From an uncultured Alphaproteobacteria bacterium (GTDB taxonomy: Bacteria > Pseudomonadota > Alphaproteobacteria > Caulobacterales > Caulobacteraceae): a DNA stretch of 41,415 bases. The stretch is from assembly GCA_937920085.1 (NCBI GenBank), contig CALETE010000065.1, positions 1 through 41,415 of the forward strand, read 5' to 3'. Shown here piece after piece: positions 15,652-24,621 of this stretch (positions within the stretch are counted from its first letter, which is position 1; each line of letters starts with the position of its first letter). Under the pieces are notes generated by a model. The model was not told the origin of the DNA and ran no database searches. It worked only from the letters and a program-made list of their open reading frames with translations. Made by a program: the position numbers and the translations under genes.

Positions 15652-18600
15652 TTAGAACTTCACCCGGAAACGGGCACCGCCCATGAACTCGCTCTTGGCG
15701 GCGCTGCCCACGGGGTTCGTGTCGGCGCGACCATAGAGGCTGACGTCGCCAGCACCCCTTAGGACGGGGCGTCCGTAGAGCATTTCGGCAGCGAATGGCC
15801 GGGCCTGGTGCAGGTCCATCATGTGATTGACCACCCCGATTTCGCCCGTCTGGCGATCAACGATCTGAACAATCGCCACATTCATCCGGCCCTGCTCCAC
15901 GTGCATGGGCTGAGACAGAGTCATTCGCAGGACGTCGCCCTTCGCCAACAGATTGGCCTTGGTAAAGACCGCTTCATAGGCCGAAGTGGTGACACCCGAC
16001 TTGTCCACGGCGATATTCTGGCCCGATCCGGCGGCGGTCTTGCCGACCGTGCCGCTGAGGGCCAGGCTGGCATCATGACCCAGGTCAGCGCTGACGCCCA
16101 CCGTCACCCCATGGGTGGTGGATCCCTTGCCGAAGTCATTGCGATCTAGCGACTGGGTGCCCAGGAAGGCACCGGCTTCCTGCAGATGGGTATAGGCACC
16201 CATCAGCTGAACGCCGCCTGCCAGGCGATAGTTCAGACCAATGTGTCCCGCCGCCGCTTCATAACGTTCCGCGCCATTGCCCAGTACAGCCAAGGCTGGA
16301 GAGCCACTAATGTCGCGGAGCATGTTCTTGTGGGTCATGCCGGCAGAGACATTGACAGTATCGGACAGTTGGAACTTCAGGTTGGCAAAACCGCCGCCGG
16401 AGGCCAGGCCCAAGAGAGGATCCATTCCGCCCTTCGTCGTCTCCACGTCGCTGGCCTGGGCAAAGCCCTCCATACCGCTGAGCGGAATGGCACCATCGCC
16501 GAAGCCGAAGTCCAGGCTGGCGGTCTCACCGGCCACATGGACCTTGGACTGATAATCCATACCGCTCTGCACAAAGCCTTGGACAGCTGTACGGGGCGCA
16601 AGGGCCAGGGTCATTTCCGCAGCCCAGGGATTGACCAGAGAGAACGTTTGAGTCTCAGCAAAACCCGACCTGGGATTAATCCATTTATCGAGGCTCCGAA
16701 TCATAAAGTCCTGAAATCTTTGCTGACCAGATGTTGAGGACGTTCTATAACTTAAACCCACAAGCTTCGTAGACATTGGCACCGCGAAATCGCGATAAGT
16801 AGATCCGATGGGTTCCAGGGCGTAGTAAAATACGTTTGTGAGATTTTGAAGAGATGAACCATTTATTGAGTCTATTGCATATTGAGCCAACCGATGGGCT
16901 TTGACAGAAGTGGGGTTGATCGAAGTGTTATTCACAACTAAGACCGCCCCGCTCTTATCTAAGGACGCAGAATAAAATTTAGCGTTTCCAAAATCCAGGG
17001 GCGACTGCGAGGCCGTGACGTCCAGCAGGCCTGCACCGAACACAGCGTCCACCCCAGGTGCCCCAAGATCCTTGGCTGACTTCAAAATAATGTCAGCCGA
17101 TTCCTTCGGATAGTTGGCCAACCAAGGCCAGCGGTCATGCAGCAGGGCCACGGCACCAGAGACCAGCGGTGCGGCCAGGGATGTGCCGGTCTGGCGCGTT
17201 ACGCCACCCTTGTCGTCAGAGACCAGGATCAGTTCACCGGGCGCCACGAGATAGTGGTCCATCAAACGATTGCCAGTTTGGCAAGTCCCACCGCTGGCCA
17301 CCAAGCAAGCTGTGCCCGGCTGATTGTTGAAGTTGGACACCGTCTTGCCGTCGGCCTGAACCGAGCCGACAATCAGGAAATTGGGGTTGGTGGCGAAGTT
17401 CCAGGTTACGTCCTTGGTCTGCACTGCACCGTTATTGCCGGCCGCGAAGACAAAAAGCTTATTGGCTGCAACCTTGGACACGTCGTCGAGGCTGAACACA
17501 TCGTTCCAGCCTGGAGAGAATGCGTAGGAAGCCTCACCCAGTGACGCATTGATAATGCTCGCGCCCTTGTAGGCCGAGGTATCCTTGGTCAGCTTGATGA
17601 TGCCATCGGTGATGTCTCCCCAGCCAGCCGTTCCGGTATCGTCAAAGGGGTTGTAGGCGATGACCTTTGCGCGGGGCGCGATGCCCATCACGCCCTTGCC
17701 GTCGTGGGCACCGACCATCAGGCTGGCCACAGCCGCGCCGTGACCATTACTGAAGTTTGAGATCCCATCGAAGGAGATAATGTTTTGCTGGACCGTCTTG
17801 TCGCCAACCACGGTAAAGTCGAGCAGACCGATGGTGGTGTTGGAACCGGAACCTTCAATCTGGGTCAGGGACGGTGACCAGTTAGATAGGGCCATCCAAT
17901 GGTCGATGTGGTCCGTGCCCGTGTAGTTCATCAGGCCGTCGTACCAATCCACGAAGAACATGGCCCGCTGGGTCGGCGTCAGGGCCGCCAGGGTCGCAGG
18001 CTTGCTAGGATCAATGCCATACTTCGCCATCAAAGGATCGGCGAACACAGTTTTGAAGGTTCCTGACGTGCCCTTCGGAACCACGGCGGCAGTCCAGTAT
18101 TCACCGGCCTTTTTGACCATGTCCGAGAGGTTGGTTGCGATACCACCATAGGCGCTGGACGGAGCCGTCGCCAAAATCTTATTCCAATTCGTCAGGGTTG
18201 ACGTATAGGCCGGGCCTGCTGCGAGCCAGTATTCGTCAAGCTTCGATCCGCTGATCGCGCCAGTGTAGGGTTTGATCGTTCCCCAGAACGGCGTGATGCC
18301 GTTCATCGTAAAGTTGCCAGCTAGATAGGGGCTGATAGCGCCACCACCCGGTTGGAGGGAGACAGAACTCCAATAGCCGGAGATGTTGCCCCAGAAGGGC
18401 TGAACACTACCGTACACAGGCTGAACACTGCCATATACGGGTTGAACACTGCCATATACGGGCTGTACACTGCCATATACGGGCTGAACACTGCCATATA
18501 CGGGCTGAACACTGCCGTACACTGGCTGAACACTGCCATAAACGGGCTGAACACTGCCGTATAACGCAGTGACCGGTCGGCTATCCGACGCCTGAGCCTT

Positions 18601-18675
18601 CATCGCGAAGACGGACACCGAAGCCAGCATGGCCAGGGGCAGGGCGTAACGCAGGGACTTAATTTGAGCAGCCAT
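15652..18675 (-). CDS. Secreted S8 subtilisin-like protease with N-terminal heptad repeats and a barrel-like C-terminus
   Basis: This 1007-residue protein has a signal peptide (to about residue 29, AMKAQA). Eight YGSVQPV/F repeats follow, then degenerate Trp/Tyr-rich copies (FWGNISGYW, PFWGTIKPY). The subtilase domain has Asp286 in GLLDFTV, His312 in NGHGAAVAS, the GNNG oxyanion Asn, and Ser499 in GTSLAAPLVSG. The last ~300 residues alternate polar and hydrophobic residues and end in GGARFRVKF with a terminal Phe, as in outer-membrane barrels, so it may be an autotransporter. That part is inferred. ATG 18675 has GGAGG 5 nt upstream. Part of the C-terminal half (about 16680-16990) is AT-rich. 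Confidence 0.88.
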   Translation of the reverse strand: MAAQIKSLRYALPLAMLASVSVFAMKAQASDSRPVTALYGSVQPVYGSVQPVYGSVQPVYGSVQPVYGSVQPVYGSVQPVYGSVQPVYGSVQPFWGNISGYWSSVSLQPGGGAISPYLAGNFTMNGITPFWGTIKPYTGAISGSKLDEYWLAAGPAYTSTLTNWNKILATAPSSAYGGIATNLSDMVKKAGEYWTAAVVPKGTSGTFKTVFADPLMAKYGIDPSKPATLAALTPTQRAMFFVDWYDGLMNYTGTDHIDHWMALSNWSPSLTQIEGSGSNTTIGLLDFTVVGDKTVQQNIISFDGISNFSNGHGAAVASLMVGAHDGKGVMGIAPRAKVIAYNPFDDTGTAGWGDITDGIIKLTKDTSAYKGASIINASLGEASYAFSPGWNDVFSLDDVSKVAANKLFVFAAGNNGAVQTKDVTWNFATNPNFLIVGSVQADGKTVSNFNNQPGTACLVASGGTCQTGNRLMDHYLVAPGELILVSDDKGGVTRQTGTSLAAPLVSGAVALLHDRWPWLANYPKESADIILKSAKDLGAPGVDAVFGAGLLDVTASQSPLDFGNAKFYSASLDKSGAVLVVNNTSINPTSVKAHRLAQYAIDSINGSSLQNLTNVFYYALEPIGSTYRDFAVPMSTKLVGLSYRTSSTSGQQRFQDFMIRSLDKWINPRSGFAETQTFSLVNPWAAEMTLALAPRTAVQGFVQSGMDYQSKVHVAGETASLDFGFGDGAIPLSGMEGFAQASDVETTKGGMDPLLGLASGGGFANLKFQLSDTVNVSAGMTHKNMLRDISGSPALAVLGNGAERYEAAAGHIGLNYRLAGGVQLMGAYTHLQEAGAFLGTQSLDRNDFGKGSTTHGVTVGVSADLGHDASLALSGTVGKTAAGSGQNIAVDKSGVTTSAYEAVFTKANLLAKGDVLRMTLSQPMHVEQGRMNVAIVQIVDRQTGEIGVVNHMMDLHQARPFAAEMLYGRPVLRGAGDVSLYGRADTNPVGSAAKSEFMGGARFRVKF
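18400..18567 (-). repeat. Tandem repeat, 8 copies of a 21-bp unit encoding YGSVQPV
   Basis: Eight head-to-tail 21-bp units lie at the 5' end of the subtilase coding sequence. The plus-strand consensus is CTGAACACTGCCATATACGGG. Units differ at only a few bases; one class has CCATATACGG and another CCGTACACxGG. Because the unit is a multiple of three, gain or loss of copies keeps the reading frame. Near identity at third positions suggests recent expansion by slippage. Confidence 0.95.
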
Positions 18676-18945
18676 GACGGCCTCCAATGTCGGAATATCC
18701 GATCTATTGGATGCTTCTACAGTTCTAGTGAGAATCGATTGATAATAAAGCTAGTAAATTTGAATTAACTGACATCATTCATACAATCGGCAAAATATTT
18801 AAGTATGTCTCGATTTCTTTGACTATAGTTACTTTGATTTTAACTGTGATTGCTTGCAGAGATCATGGAATATGCAAATGGCTATGCAACGATTGACTCA
18901 AACGGGCACGAAGGGATCCGAAGGTGGCGGGTCTGACCGGGCGGC
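18676..18945. other. AT-rich intergenic region upstream of the subtilase
   Basis: This 270-bp stretch, between the EAL gene's 3' end and the subtilase start, is much richer in A and T than its surroundings, especially 18690-18870. It must hold the subtilase promoter, but I cannot place a convincing -35/-10 pair. A short palindrome GGCCTAGGCC (18943-18952) overlaps the EAL stop codon. No small gene is evident. Confidence 0.5.
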
Positions 18946-20421
18946 CTAGGCCTTATTGGCCCTCAGCTTATCCATAAGGATCGCTGGAATGGGCGAAGCC
19001 AGCTCAACATCGGCACTCAGAAAGACATCGAGATCGGCAAACTCCAGGGGCTTTGAGATCAAATAGCCTTGGACATGGTCGCAGCCCATCATCCGCAAGA
19101 GCGCCAGGGCACCGGGATGATTGACCCCCTCTGCCGTAACCACCATTTCTAGGGCGTGGGCCAGGTCAATGGTAGAGCGCACCAGTAGGGGATCGCGGTG
19201 GCTGGAGGTCAGACCAGAAATGAACATCTGATCGATCTTCAATTCATGGGCTGGCAATTGCTTGAGATAGGCCAGGGACGACAAGCCTGAGCCATAGTCG
19301 TCAATGGCGATCTTGATACCTGCGTTCGCAAGGGCATGTAGATGGGACAGCGCCGTATCTGGGTCATCAATGACGGCGGTTTCGGTGATTTCGAAGCCGA
19401 TCTGGCCTTCTGCCCGCGCCGCAATGGTTTCTATCGCCCAGTCAATAAAGCCCTTGTCGGCGACCAAGCGTCCGGAAAGGTTGATATAGATGTCGACATT
19501 GTGGCCTCGGGCCGCCAGCAGGGCCTGCTCTTCGATGGCCCGGATCAAGACCCAGCGCGTCAAATCCGCCACGAGGCCGGTTTCTTCGGCTGCACCAATA
19601 AAGTCATCGGGAGGAATCAGGCCCCGCTCAGGGTGCTTCCAGCGAATAAGCGCTTCCACCGAATGGACGGTGTTAGAGCGGGTATTCAGCTTGGGCTGAT
19701 AGGTGAGATAAAGCTCATCCCCCAAGATGGCCCGACGCAGGTCCCCCAGCATCTGTAACCGCGCCGCAGCTTTGGTGCGGTCTTCCTCGCGAAATCCAAC
19801 GACCTTCTGGTGATAGCCCTGGGCATGTCCAAGGGCCAGGGCGGCGCATTCCATGGCCGACTCGCCATACTCATCGAGGCTTGCAAATCCCAGCGCAATG
19901 TCCAGGTCGAAGCTTTGTCCCTCGACTTCAAGCCGCGCGCCCAGAAAGTCCAAGAGCGAGGTCAGTTTTTCAGAGGCCAATTCCGTATTGGGTGCCGTAA
20001 AGGCGAATTCGATATTCGTCCGCCCGATCCGGCCAATCCGTGCTGAACCGATATTGTTACGAATGCGGTCCGCCGTGGCGCGCAAGACGAGGTCCGCAAT
20101 CTTTGAGCCGATATGACCCCGTAGGGTCGAAAATCCGCCGGCGCCCATCAAGGCCACAAAGGTCGGCATTTTAGAACGGCCGCGCTTGCTGGGCACCAAA
20201 AGGGAACTTGTCGAGGCCCGGTTCGTGACCTGCATCTGCTGCGACAGCAGATTTAAGGCGCGAACCACACGGGGCGAGGCCGCACCTGTCGTCAGACTGG
20301 GGCGACCGCCAGACGCCAAGGTCTCAAGCGCAATCGCCAACTCGTCATTGTCGCGCGCGCTCACAGACTCGTCGAAATCGACGACGTCTGGGGAATTCGG
20401 ACCTGAGACATTCCTTACCAT
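18946..20421 (-). CDS. Cyclic-di-GMP phosphodiesterase (degenerate GGDEF plus EAL), cytoplasmic
   Basis: This 491-residue protein has a ~90-residue N-terminal region of unknown type, a GGDEF-like domain (about 90-215) and an EAL domain (about 225-475). The cyclase signature is lost: GRIGRTNIEFAF stands where GGDEF should be. The EAL domain keeps its catalytic residues: Glu256 in SVEALIRWKHPERG, Asn in INLSGR, Glu in FEITET, DDYGSG, Lys in LKIDQMF and Glu in AEGVNH. It should therefore degrade c-di-GMP to pGpG. There are no transmembrane segments. It lies upstream of the subtilase on the same strand but is separated by a 270-bp AT-rich gap, so co-transcription is doubtful. Confidence 0.9.
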   Translation of the reverse strand: MVRNVSGPNSPDVVDFDESVSARDNDELAIALETLASGGRPSLTTGAASPRVVRALNLLSQQMQVTNRASTSSLLVPSKRGRSKMPTFVALMGAGGFSTLRGHIGSKIADLVLRATADRIRNNIGSARIGRIGRTNIEFAFTAPNTELASEKLTSLLDFLGARLEVEGQSFDLDIALGFASLDEYGESAMECAALALGHAQGYHQKVVGFREEDRTKAAARLQMLGDLRRAILGDELYLTYQPKLNTRSNTVHSVEALIRWKHPERGLIPPDDFIGAAEETGLVADLTRWVLIRAIEEQALLAARGHNVDIYINLSGRLVADKGFIDWAIETIAARAEGQIGFEITETAVIDDPDTALSHLHALANAGIKIAIDDYGSGLSSLAYLKQLPAHELKIDQMFISGLTSSHRDPLLVRSTIDLAHALEMVVTAEGVNHPGALALLRMMGCDHVQGYLISKPLEFADLDVFLSADVELASPIPAILMDKLRANKA

Positions 20422-20499
20422 GCCCGCATTTTGCGCACAGTTGCTTTAAGGCCGGATGAATCGGCTCCTACCAGAAAGTAAACACGGAGATGGAGAGAT

Positions 20500-20573
20500 T
20501 GGCTGGGGAACTAGGACTCGAACCTAGAATGACGGTACCAAAAACCGCTGTGTTACCATTACACCATTCCCCA
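20500..20573 (-). tRNA. tRNA-Gln (anticodon TTG)
   Basis: The minus strand folds into a cloverleaf. The acceptor arms are TGGGGAA and TTCCCCA, the anticodon arm is CGGT with loop TTTTGGT and ACCG, and the T arm contains GGTTCGAGTCC. The anticodon at loop positions 3-5 is TTG, reading CAA. The CCA end is encoded (20500-20502). Confidence 0.96.
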
Positions 20574-20613
20574 GCAGGAACGACGACGAAGCAAGCCTCG
20601 CGCGAGGAGCGTC

Positions 20614-20642
20614 GAAATAGCGTAACACTTGGCGATATGCAA
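20614..20642 (-). promoter_or_regulatory. Putative sigma-70 promoter for tRNA-Gln
   Basis: On the minus strand, TTGCAT (20642-20637) and TATTTC (20619-20614) are spaced 17 nt apart, about 40 nt upstream of the mature tRNA-Gln. The leader contains a palindrome CCTCGCGCGAGG (20596-20607). The fit to consensus is moderate. Confidence 0.5.
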
Positions 20643-20657
20643 CGCCTCGTCGCTGGC

Positions 20658-20686
20658 TTGCGGCAGTTGGGCTGGTCCTCTATAAG
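20658..20686 (+). promoter_or_regulatory. Putative sigma-70 promoter for tRNA-Pro
   Basis: TTGCGG (20658-20663) and TATAAG (20681-20686) have a 17-nt spacer. Transcription would start near 20693, a few bases before the mature tRNA-Pro at 20700. Its -35 lies just 16 bp from that of the divergent tRNA-Gln promoter. Confidence 0.7.
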
Positions 20687-20699
20687 GCCGCTCCCTAGT

Positions 20700-20776
20700 C
20701 GGAGTGTGGCTCAGTCTGGTAGAGCACCGCGTTCGGGACGCGGGGGTCGCAGGTTCGAATCCTGCCACTCCGACCA
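20700..20776 (+). tRNA. tRNA-Pro (anticodon CGG)
   Basis: The acceptor arms CGGAGTG and CACTCCG pair perfectly. The anticodon arm is CCGCG with loop TTCGGGA and CGCGG, giving anticodon CGG for CCG codons. The T arm contains GGTTCGAATCC, and the CCA end is encoded (20774-20776). Confidence 0.97.
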
Positions 20777-20923
20777 CTTTCTCGGGCTTTTCCTTTCGAT
20801 ATCTCGCGAAAATTCGCGCCAGGTCCCGACAAATCACGGGGCACATTCAACCTGCAGGGGCGACGCCCTGGGCAGACACCCGGAAATCAGGTTAGAGTTC
20901 TCTCTCCGCCCTCAGGATAGACC

Positions 20924-22708
20924 ATGAAGCAGTTTCTGATCACAGCCGCCGGCGTCTTTGTGGGCCTCTTGCTGTTTCTCGTCGGTGTGCCTGTCCTGTT
21001 GATCAGCATGGCAGCCAGCTCATCAAGTGGTGAGGTCACGCCCGATCAGGCTGTCTTGAATCTAGACCTACGCCAGAACCTCACGGACCAAGCCTCCGGT
21101 AATCCTCTCGCAGCCCTGCGTGGCGGGTCGCTGTCTGTCATGACGATAATTTCGACCCTTCGGCATGCAGAGAGCGATGATCGGGTAAAGGCCCTGCTGA
21201 TCAGACTGCCCGAGGGCGGGATGGAGCCCGCGGCAGCCGACGAAATTCGGGGGGCAATCAAGCACTTCAAAGCCGCGGGCAAGCCAGTCCTGGCGCACAG
21301 CCAGGGCCTCTATCCCTCGGGCATGGTGACCTCGACCTATGCCGTCGGAACCGCAGGCGATGAACTGTGGATGCAGCCGGGCTCATCCTTCCAAGTCACA
21401 GGCCTCGCCAATGAGGACATTTTCTTCAAGCGATTGTTCGACAAATATGGGGTCAAGGCCGATTACGAGCAGCGCTATGAGTTCAAGAATGCCGTAAATC
21501 CCTACCTGCACGACAATTACACTGACGCCCACCGAGAGGCTGAATTGGGTTGGATGGGCTCGGTCTATAAGACGGCGACATCTGCTGCAGCCGCCGACCG
21601 CAAACAAACCCCAGACGCCATGACCAAGACGCTGGAAGCCGGCCCCTACCTGGCTGAGGCGGCATTGAAGCTTCACCTGATCGACAAGGTCGGACAGGTT
21701 AAGGATGCTGAAGAGGCCATCCTCGCCAAGGCTGGAACAGACTCTCAGCTCTATGACTTTCAGGACTATGCCCGCAGCGCCCGAGGGCCCGATACCGGCG
21801 TTGGGCCCGCCATCGCCGTGGTCGAGGCCGAGGGCCCCATCGTCACCGGCAATGACGGCGGTGGTGGCAATCCCTTCTCCGCTGAGTCGACCATCTACTC
21901 TGACACCATGGCCCAGGCGCTCTACAGCGCCATCGAGGACCAGGATGTGAAGGCCATCGTCATGCGGGTGAATTCCCCCGGTGGATCAGATACGGCCTCG
22001 GAACAGATCCTGGCCGCGGTCAGGACAGCCAAGGCTGTGGGAAAACCCGTGGTGGTCTCCATGGGCACCTATGCGGCATCTGGCGGGTATTGGATCAGTT
22101 CTCAGGCCTCAGCCATTGTCGCCCAGCCCAGCACCCTGACGGGCTCCATCGGCGTATTCGGTGGAAAGTTCGCCCTAGGAGACGCCCTGGCACGCTATGG
22201 CGTGGACGTTCGCCAGCTTGGGGTGGGGTCGTCCTATGCCGGAGCCTTTGGCATGAGCCGCGAGTTTTCCCCCAAGGAACGCGCCGCCTTCGCCGGGTGG
22301 ATGGACCAGATTTACACCAACTTCGTCCTGCGGGTCGCAGAAGGTCGCAAACTGCCAGAAGCCAGGGTTCGGGACATCGCCAAGGGCCGGGTCTGGACGG
22401 GGGAGCAAGCGCAGAAGTTGGGGCTCGTGGATCAGGTCGGCGGCTTCTATGACGCCGTAGACAAGGCAAAGACCCTGGCCAACCTTAAGGGCGACGTCCG
22501 GCTTAAGTCCATGTCGACCCAGATGAGCCCCATACAGGCCCTAAAGCACGCCATGGGCGTCTCTGCGACCTCTGTGCGTACCCTTGCCGCAGCGGCCTGG
22601 GTTTTGGGCGACCCGCGTGCTCAGAGCATACTTGACCAGATTGCCGATGAACGCCTACGCGGGCAGGTCGGAGGGGCCGCCGTTCTTGCGCCCCGCCCAG
22701 TCCATTAG
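20924..22708 (+). CDS. sppA: Signal peptide peptidase SppA, long (67-kDa) type
   Basis: This 594-residue membrane-anchored serine protease degrades cleaved signal peptides at the inner membrane. An N-terminal transmembrane helix (VFVGLLLFLVGVPVLLISM) is followed by two ClpP-like domains. The general-base Lys is Lys188 in EFKNAVNPY and the nucleophile is Ser386 in MGTYAASGGYW, the two-domain Ser-Lys dyad of the E. coli enzyme. MRVNSPGGSDTASEQ and LTGSIGVFGGK flank the site. AGGA lies 6 nt before ATG. A periplasmic protein gene starts 55 bp after its stop, probably on the same transcript. Confidence 0.95.
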   Translation: MKQFLITAAGVFVGLLLFLVGVPVLLISMAASSSSGEVTPDQAVLNLDLRQNLTDQASGNPLAALRGGSLSVMTIISTLRHAESDDRVKALLIRLPEGGMEPAAADEIRGAIKHFKAAGKPVLAHSQGLYPSGMVTSTYAVGTAGDELWMQPGSSFQVTGLANEDIFFKRLFDKYGVKADYEQRYEFKNAVNPYLHDNYTDAHREAELGWMGSVYKTATSAAAADRKQTPDAMTKTLEAGPYLAEAALKLHLIDKVGQVKDAEEAILAKAGTDSQLYDFQDYARSARGPDTGVGPAIAVVEAEGPIVTGNDGGGGNPFSAESTIYSDTMAQALYSAIEDQDVKAIVMRVNSPGGSDTASEQILAAVRTAKAVGKPVVVSMGTYAASGGYWISSQASAIVAQPSTLTGSIGVFGGKFALGDALARYGVDVRQLGVGSSYAGAFGMSREFSPKERAAFAGWMDQIYTNFVLRVAEGRKLPEARVRDIAKGRVWTGEQAQKLGLVDQVGGFYDAVDKAKTLANLKGDVRLKSMSTQMSPIQALKHAMGVSATSVRTLAAAAWVLGDPRAQSILDQIADERLRGQVGGAAVLAPRPVH

Positions 22709-22762
22709 GCCTTGGTCAGGGCGCCCGTAATGTTTGATGGAAATCCGCCTGGAAACGTACTG

Positions 22763-23305
22763 ATGAGACCCCAAGCACACCCTGCCCTACTCCTACTGCT
22801 CGCAGCCATGGCGATCTCCGCGCCGGGCATCAGTTTGGCCAAGGATATAACCCCTGACAAGGCTGCGGTTCTTAAGGGGCTCCTGGACTGCAAGGTAAAA
22901 ACTGACCCTTCGGAGAGATTGGCCTGTTACGACGCGGCTGCGGCCCGGTTCGAAACGGCCACGGCACAGGGCGATGTCGTCGTGGTGGACCGCGAACAAA
23001 TCCGCTCCATCAAGCGCCAATCTTTTGGCCTGACCCTGCCCAGTTTCGCCATCTTCAGCGGAGGCGCGAAGACGGAAGAGGTCGATACGCGAATCGAGGT
23101 CATCTTGGATCACGCCCAGGCGGGTGAGGGTGGCCATCTGGAATTTGTCTTTGAGGATGGTGCCGTCTGGCGTCAGTTCGATAGCGGCGACATTTTTCCA
23201 AGGCCGCGCCAAGGGATGAAGGCAGTTATCACCAAGGGCGCGGTCGGAGGCTTCTTCCTGTCTCTCGAGGGCAGGCCTGGATTCAAGGTCCAAAGGTTGC
23301 GCTAA
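22763..23305 (+). CDS. Periplasmic protein of unknown function (DCK...ERLACYDAAA type)
   Basis: This 180-residue protein has a signal peptide starting MRPQAHPALLLLLAAMA, with cleavage near ISLAKD. The mature N-terminus has LLDCKVKTDPSERLACYDAAAARF, in which two cysteines 13 residues apart sit in a helical segment. This pattern recurs in many alphaproteobacterial periplasmic proteins of unknown role (from memory). The rest is beta-rich. ATG 22763 is preferred over TTG 22712 or ATG 22730 because GGAAA lies 7 nt upstream and the signal peptide then starts cleanly. It follows sppA closely; a functional link is not shown. Confidence 0.72.
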   Translation: MRPQAHPALLLLLAAMAISAPGISLAKDITPDKAAVLKGLLDCKVKTDPSERLACYDAAAARFETATAQGDVVVVDREQIRSIKRQSFGLTLPSFAIFSGGAKTEEVDTRIEVILDHAQAGEGGHLEFVFEDGAVWRQFDSGDIFPRPRQGMKAVITKGAVGGFFLSLEGRPGFKVQRLR

Positions 23306-23386
23306 ACCAGGGTATATTTCGTTGGTCTGAGATCAATGAAAGTGATCTAGAGTCTGGCCGCCTCAAGGCGCTGGGAATGGGATAAT

Positions 23387-24580
23387 ATGTCGGACGCAGG
23401 CCCCACTCAGATCGATATGAACACCCCGGCCATGCGCGCCATTGCGGCCAATGACCCTGGTAGAGCCTTGAGTATCCTCAAGCGCGCCCTCGAGCTGGAT
23501 CCGAAAAACCTTGGTGCCTGGCTAAATTATGCAGGGCTACTGCGCAGAAGCGGCCAGGTCGAAGCGGCCTTGGAGGCCATCGATCACGCCCTGGATATAG
23601 AGCCAAGATCCTTTCATGGTCTGCTGATGAAGGGGTCTCTTCTCGACAGTCAAGGCAATATGCCTGCGGCTGGGAGGGTCTATGCCGTCGCCCTGGTCTT
23701 CGCACCGCCGGCCAATGAACTCGACGCGCCAACGGCGACCGCCCTCGCCCGAGCTCAGGCCGTCTATGCCAAGTACATGGACGACTTCACCTCGGCCATG
23801 TGGGAGACGGTAGAGGCTAAATCACCTGCAGCATCTCGCGATGAGCGCAGGCGGTTCGATCACTTCGTCCATGTGATTACCGGCAAGGCCAAGGTCTACC
23901 AATCCCACCCTTCGGACTTCCACTTCCCCGGCCTGCCCTCCATCGCGTTCCATGACGACAGCCTGTTCCCATGGCTGCCCGAGGTTGAGGCTTACTTCGA
24001 GGTCATACTGGAGGAACTCCAGCAGGAACTGACCCGGGGCCAGGAGGCCTTTTCGCCCTATGTCCAGTTGCCCCTGGGCGTGCCCGTCGATCAGTGGGTA
24101 GACCTCAACCATTCCCAGACCTGGACCACCCTTCCCCTGAAGTCTCGAGGCAAGGTTGTCGCGGAAAATGCACCCCGATTTCCCAAGACCCTTGAGGCTC
24201 TAGACCGCTTGCCCCAGCCGGTGGTGCCCAACCGCTCACCCGTGGCGGTCCTATCGGCGCTAAAGCCACACACACACATTCCGCCCCACCACGGCGTGTC
24301 CAACACCAGGCTTGTCTTCCACCTACCCCTGATTGTGCCCGACCACTGCGGCTTTAGGGTTGGCTCAGAAACGCGGCCCTGGGTACCCGGCAAGGCCTGG
24401 GTGTTTGACGACACCATCGAGCATGAAGCCTGGAATAGGAGTGATGAGCTGAGGGTCATTTTGCTGGCAGACATCCGCAATCCCTATGTGACACCCTACG
24501 AACATGATCTCTATGCTGAGGTGCTGGGGGCCATTGATGAATTCCACAATGAGGCTGCGGCGTATACAGAGGCGCTCTGA
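23387..24580 (+). CDS. TPR-fused aspartyl/asparaginyl beta-hydroxylase
   Basis: This 397-residue protein has TPR repeats at residues ~15-85 (RALSILKRALELDPKNLGAWLNYAG, EAALEAIDHALDIEPRS). A C-terminal Asp/Asn beta-hydroxylase domain (PF05118) follows. The metal site matches AspH: His301 in HIPPHHGVSNTRLVFHL corresponds to the PHTGPTN motif of the human enzyme, and His346 lies in FDDTIEHEAWN. An Arg in DELRVILLADI would bind 2-oxoglutarate. No carboxylate ligand is seen, as in AspH. The TPR part probably recruits a protein or peptide substrate. No signal peptide. The sulfotransferase gene starts 41 bp downstream on the same strand. Confidence 0.9.
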   Translation: MSDAGPTQIDMNTPAMRAIAANDPGRALSILKRALELDPKNLGAWLNYAGLLRRSGQVEAALEAIDHALDIEPRSFHGLLMKGSLLDSQGNMPAAGRVYAVALVFAPPANELDAPTATALARAQAVYAKYMDDFTSAMWETVEAKSPAASRDERRRFDHFVHVITGKAKVYQSHPSDFHFPGLPSIAFHDDSLFPWLPEVEAYFEVILEELQQELTRGQEAFSPYVQLPLGVPVDQWVDLNHSQTWTTLPLKSRGKVVAENAPRFPKTLEALDRLPQPVVPNRSPVAVLSALKPHTHIPPHHGVSNTRLVFHLPLIVPDHCGFRVGSETRPWVPGKAWVFDDTIEHEAWNRSDELRVILLADIRNPYVTPYEHDLYAEVLGAIDEFHNEAAAYTEAL

Positions 24581-24621
24581 GCGCCTTACCGCCCCACCCC
24601 CTATCAAAACCGAGACCCGCT

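Noticed and set aside
18321..18564. Open frames on both strands through the 21-bp repeats (LNTAIYG and SPYMAVF patterns)
   Set aside because: A repeat unit of 21 bp without stops keeps several frames open. Only the minus-strand YGSVQP frame continues into a full protease.
18400..18567. Tandem repeats as a CRISPR array
   Set aside because: Units are contiguous with no spacers, are in frame, and encode protein.
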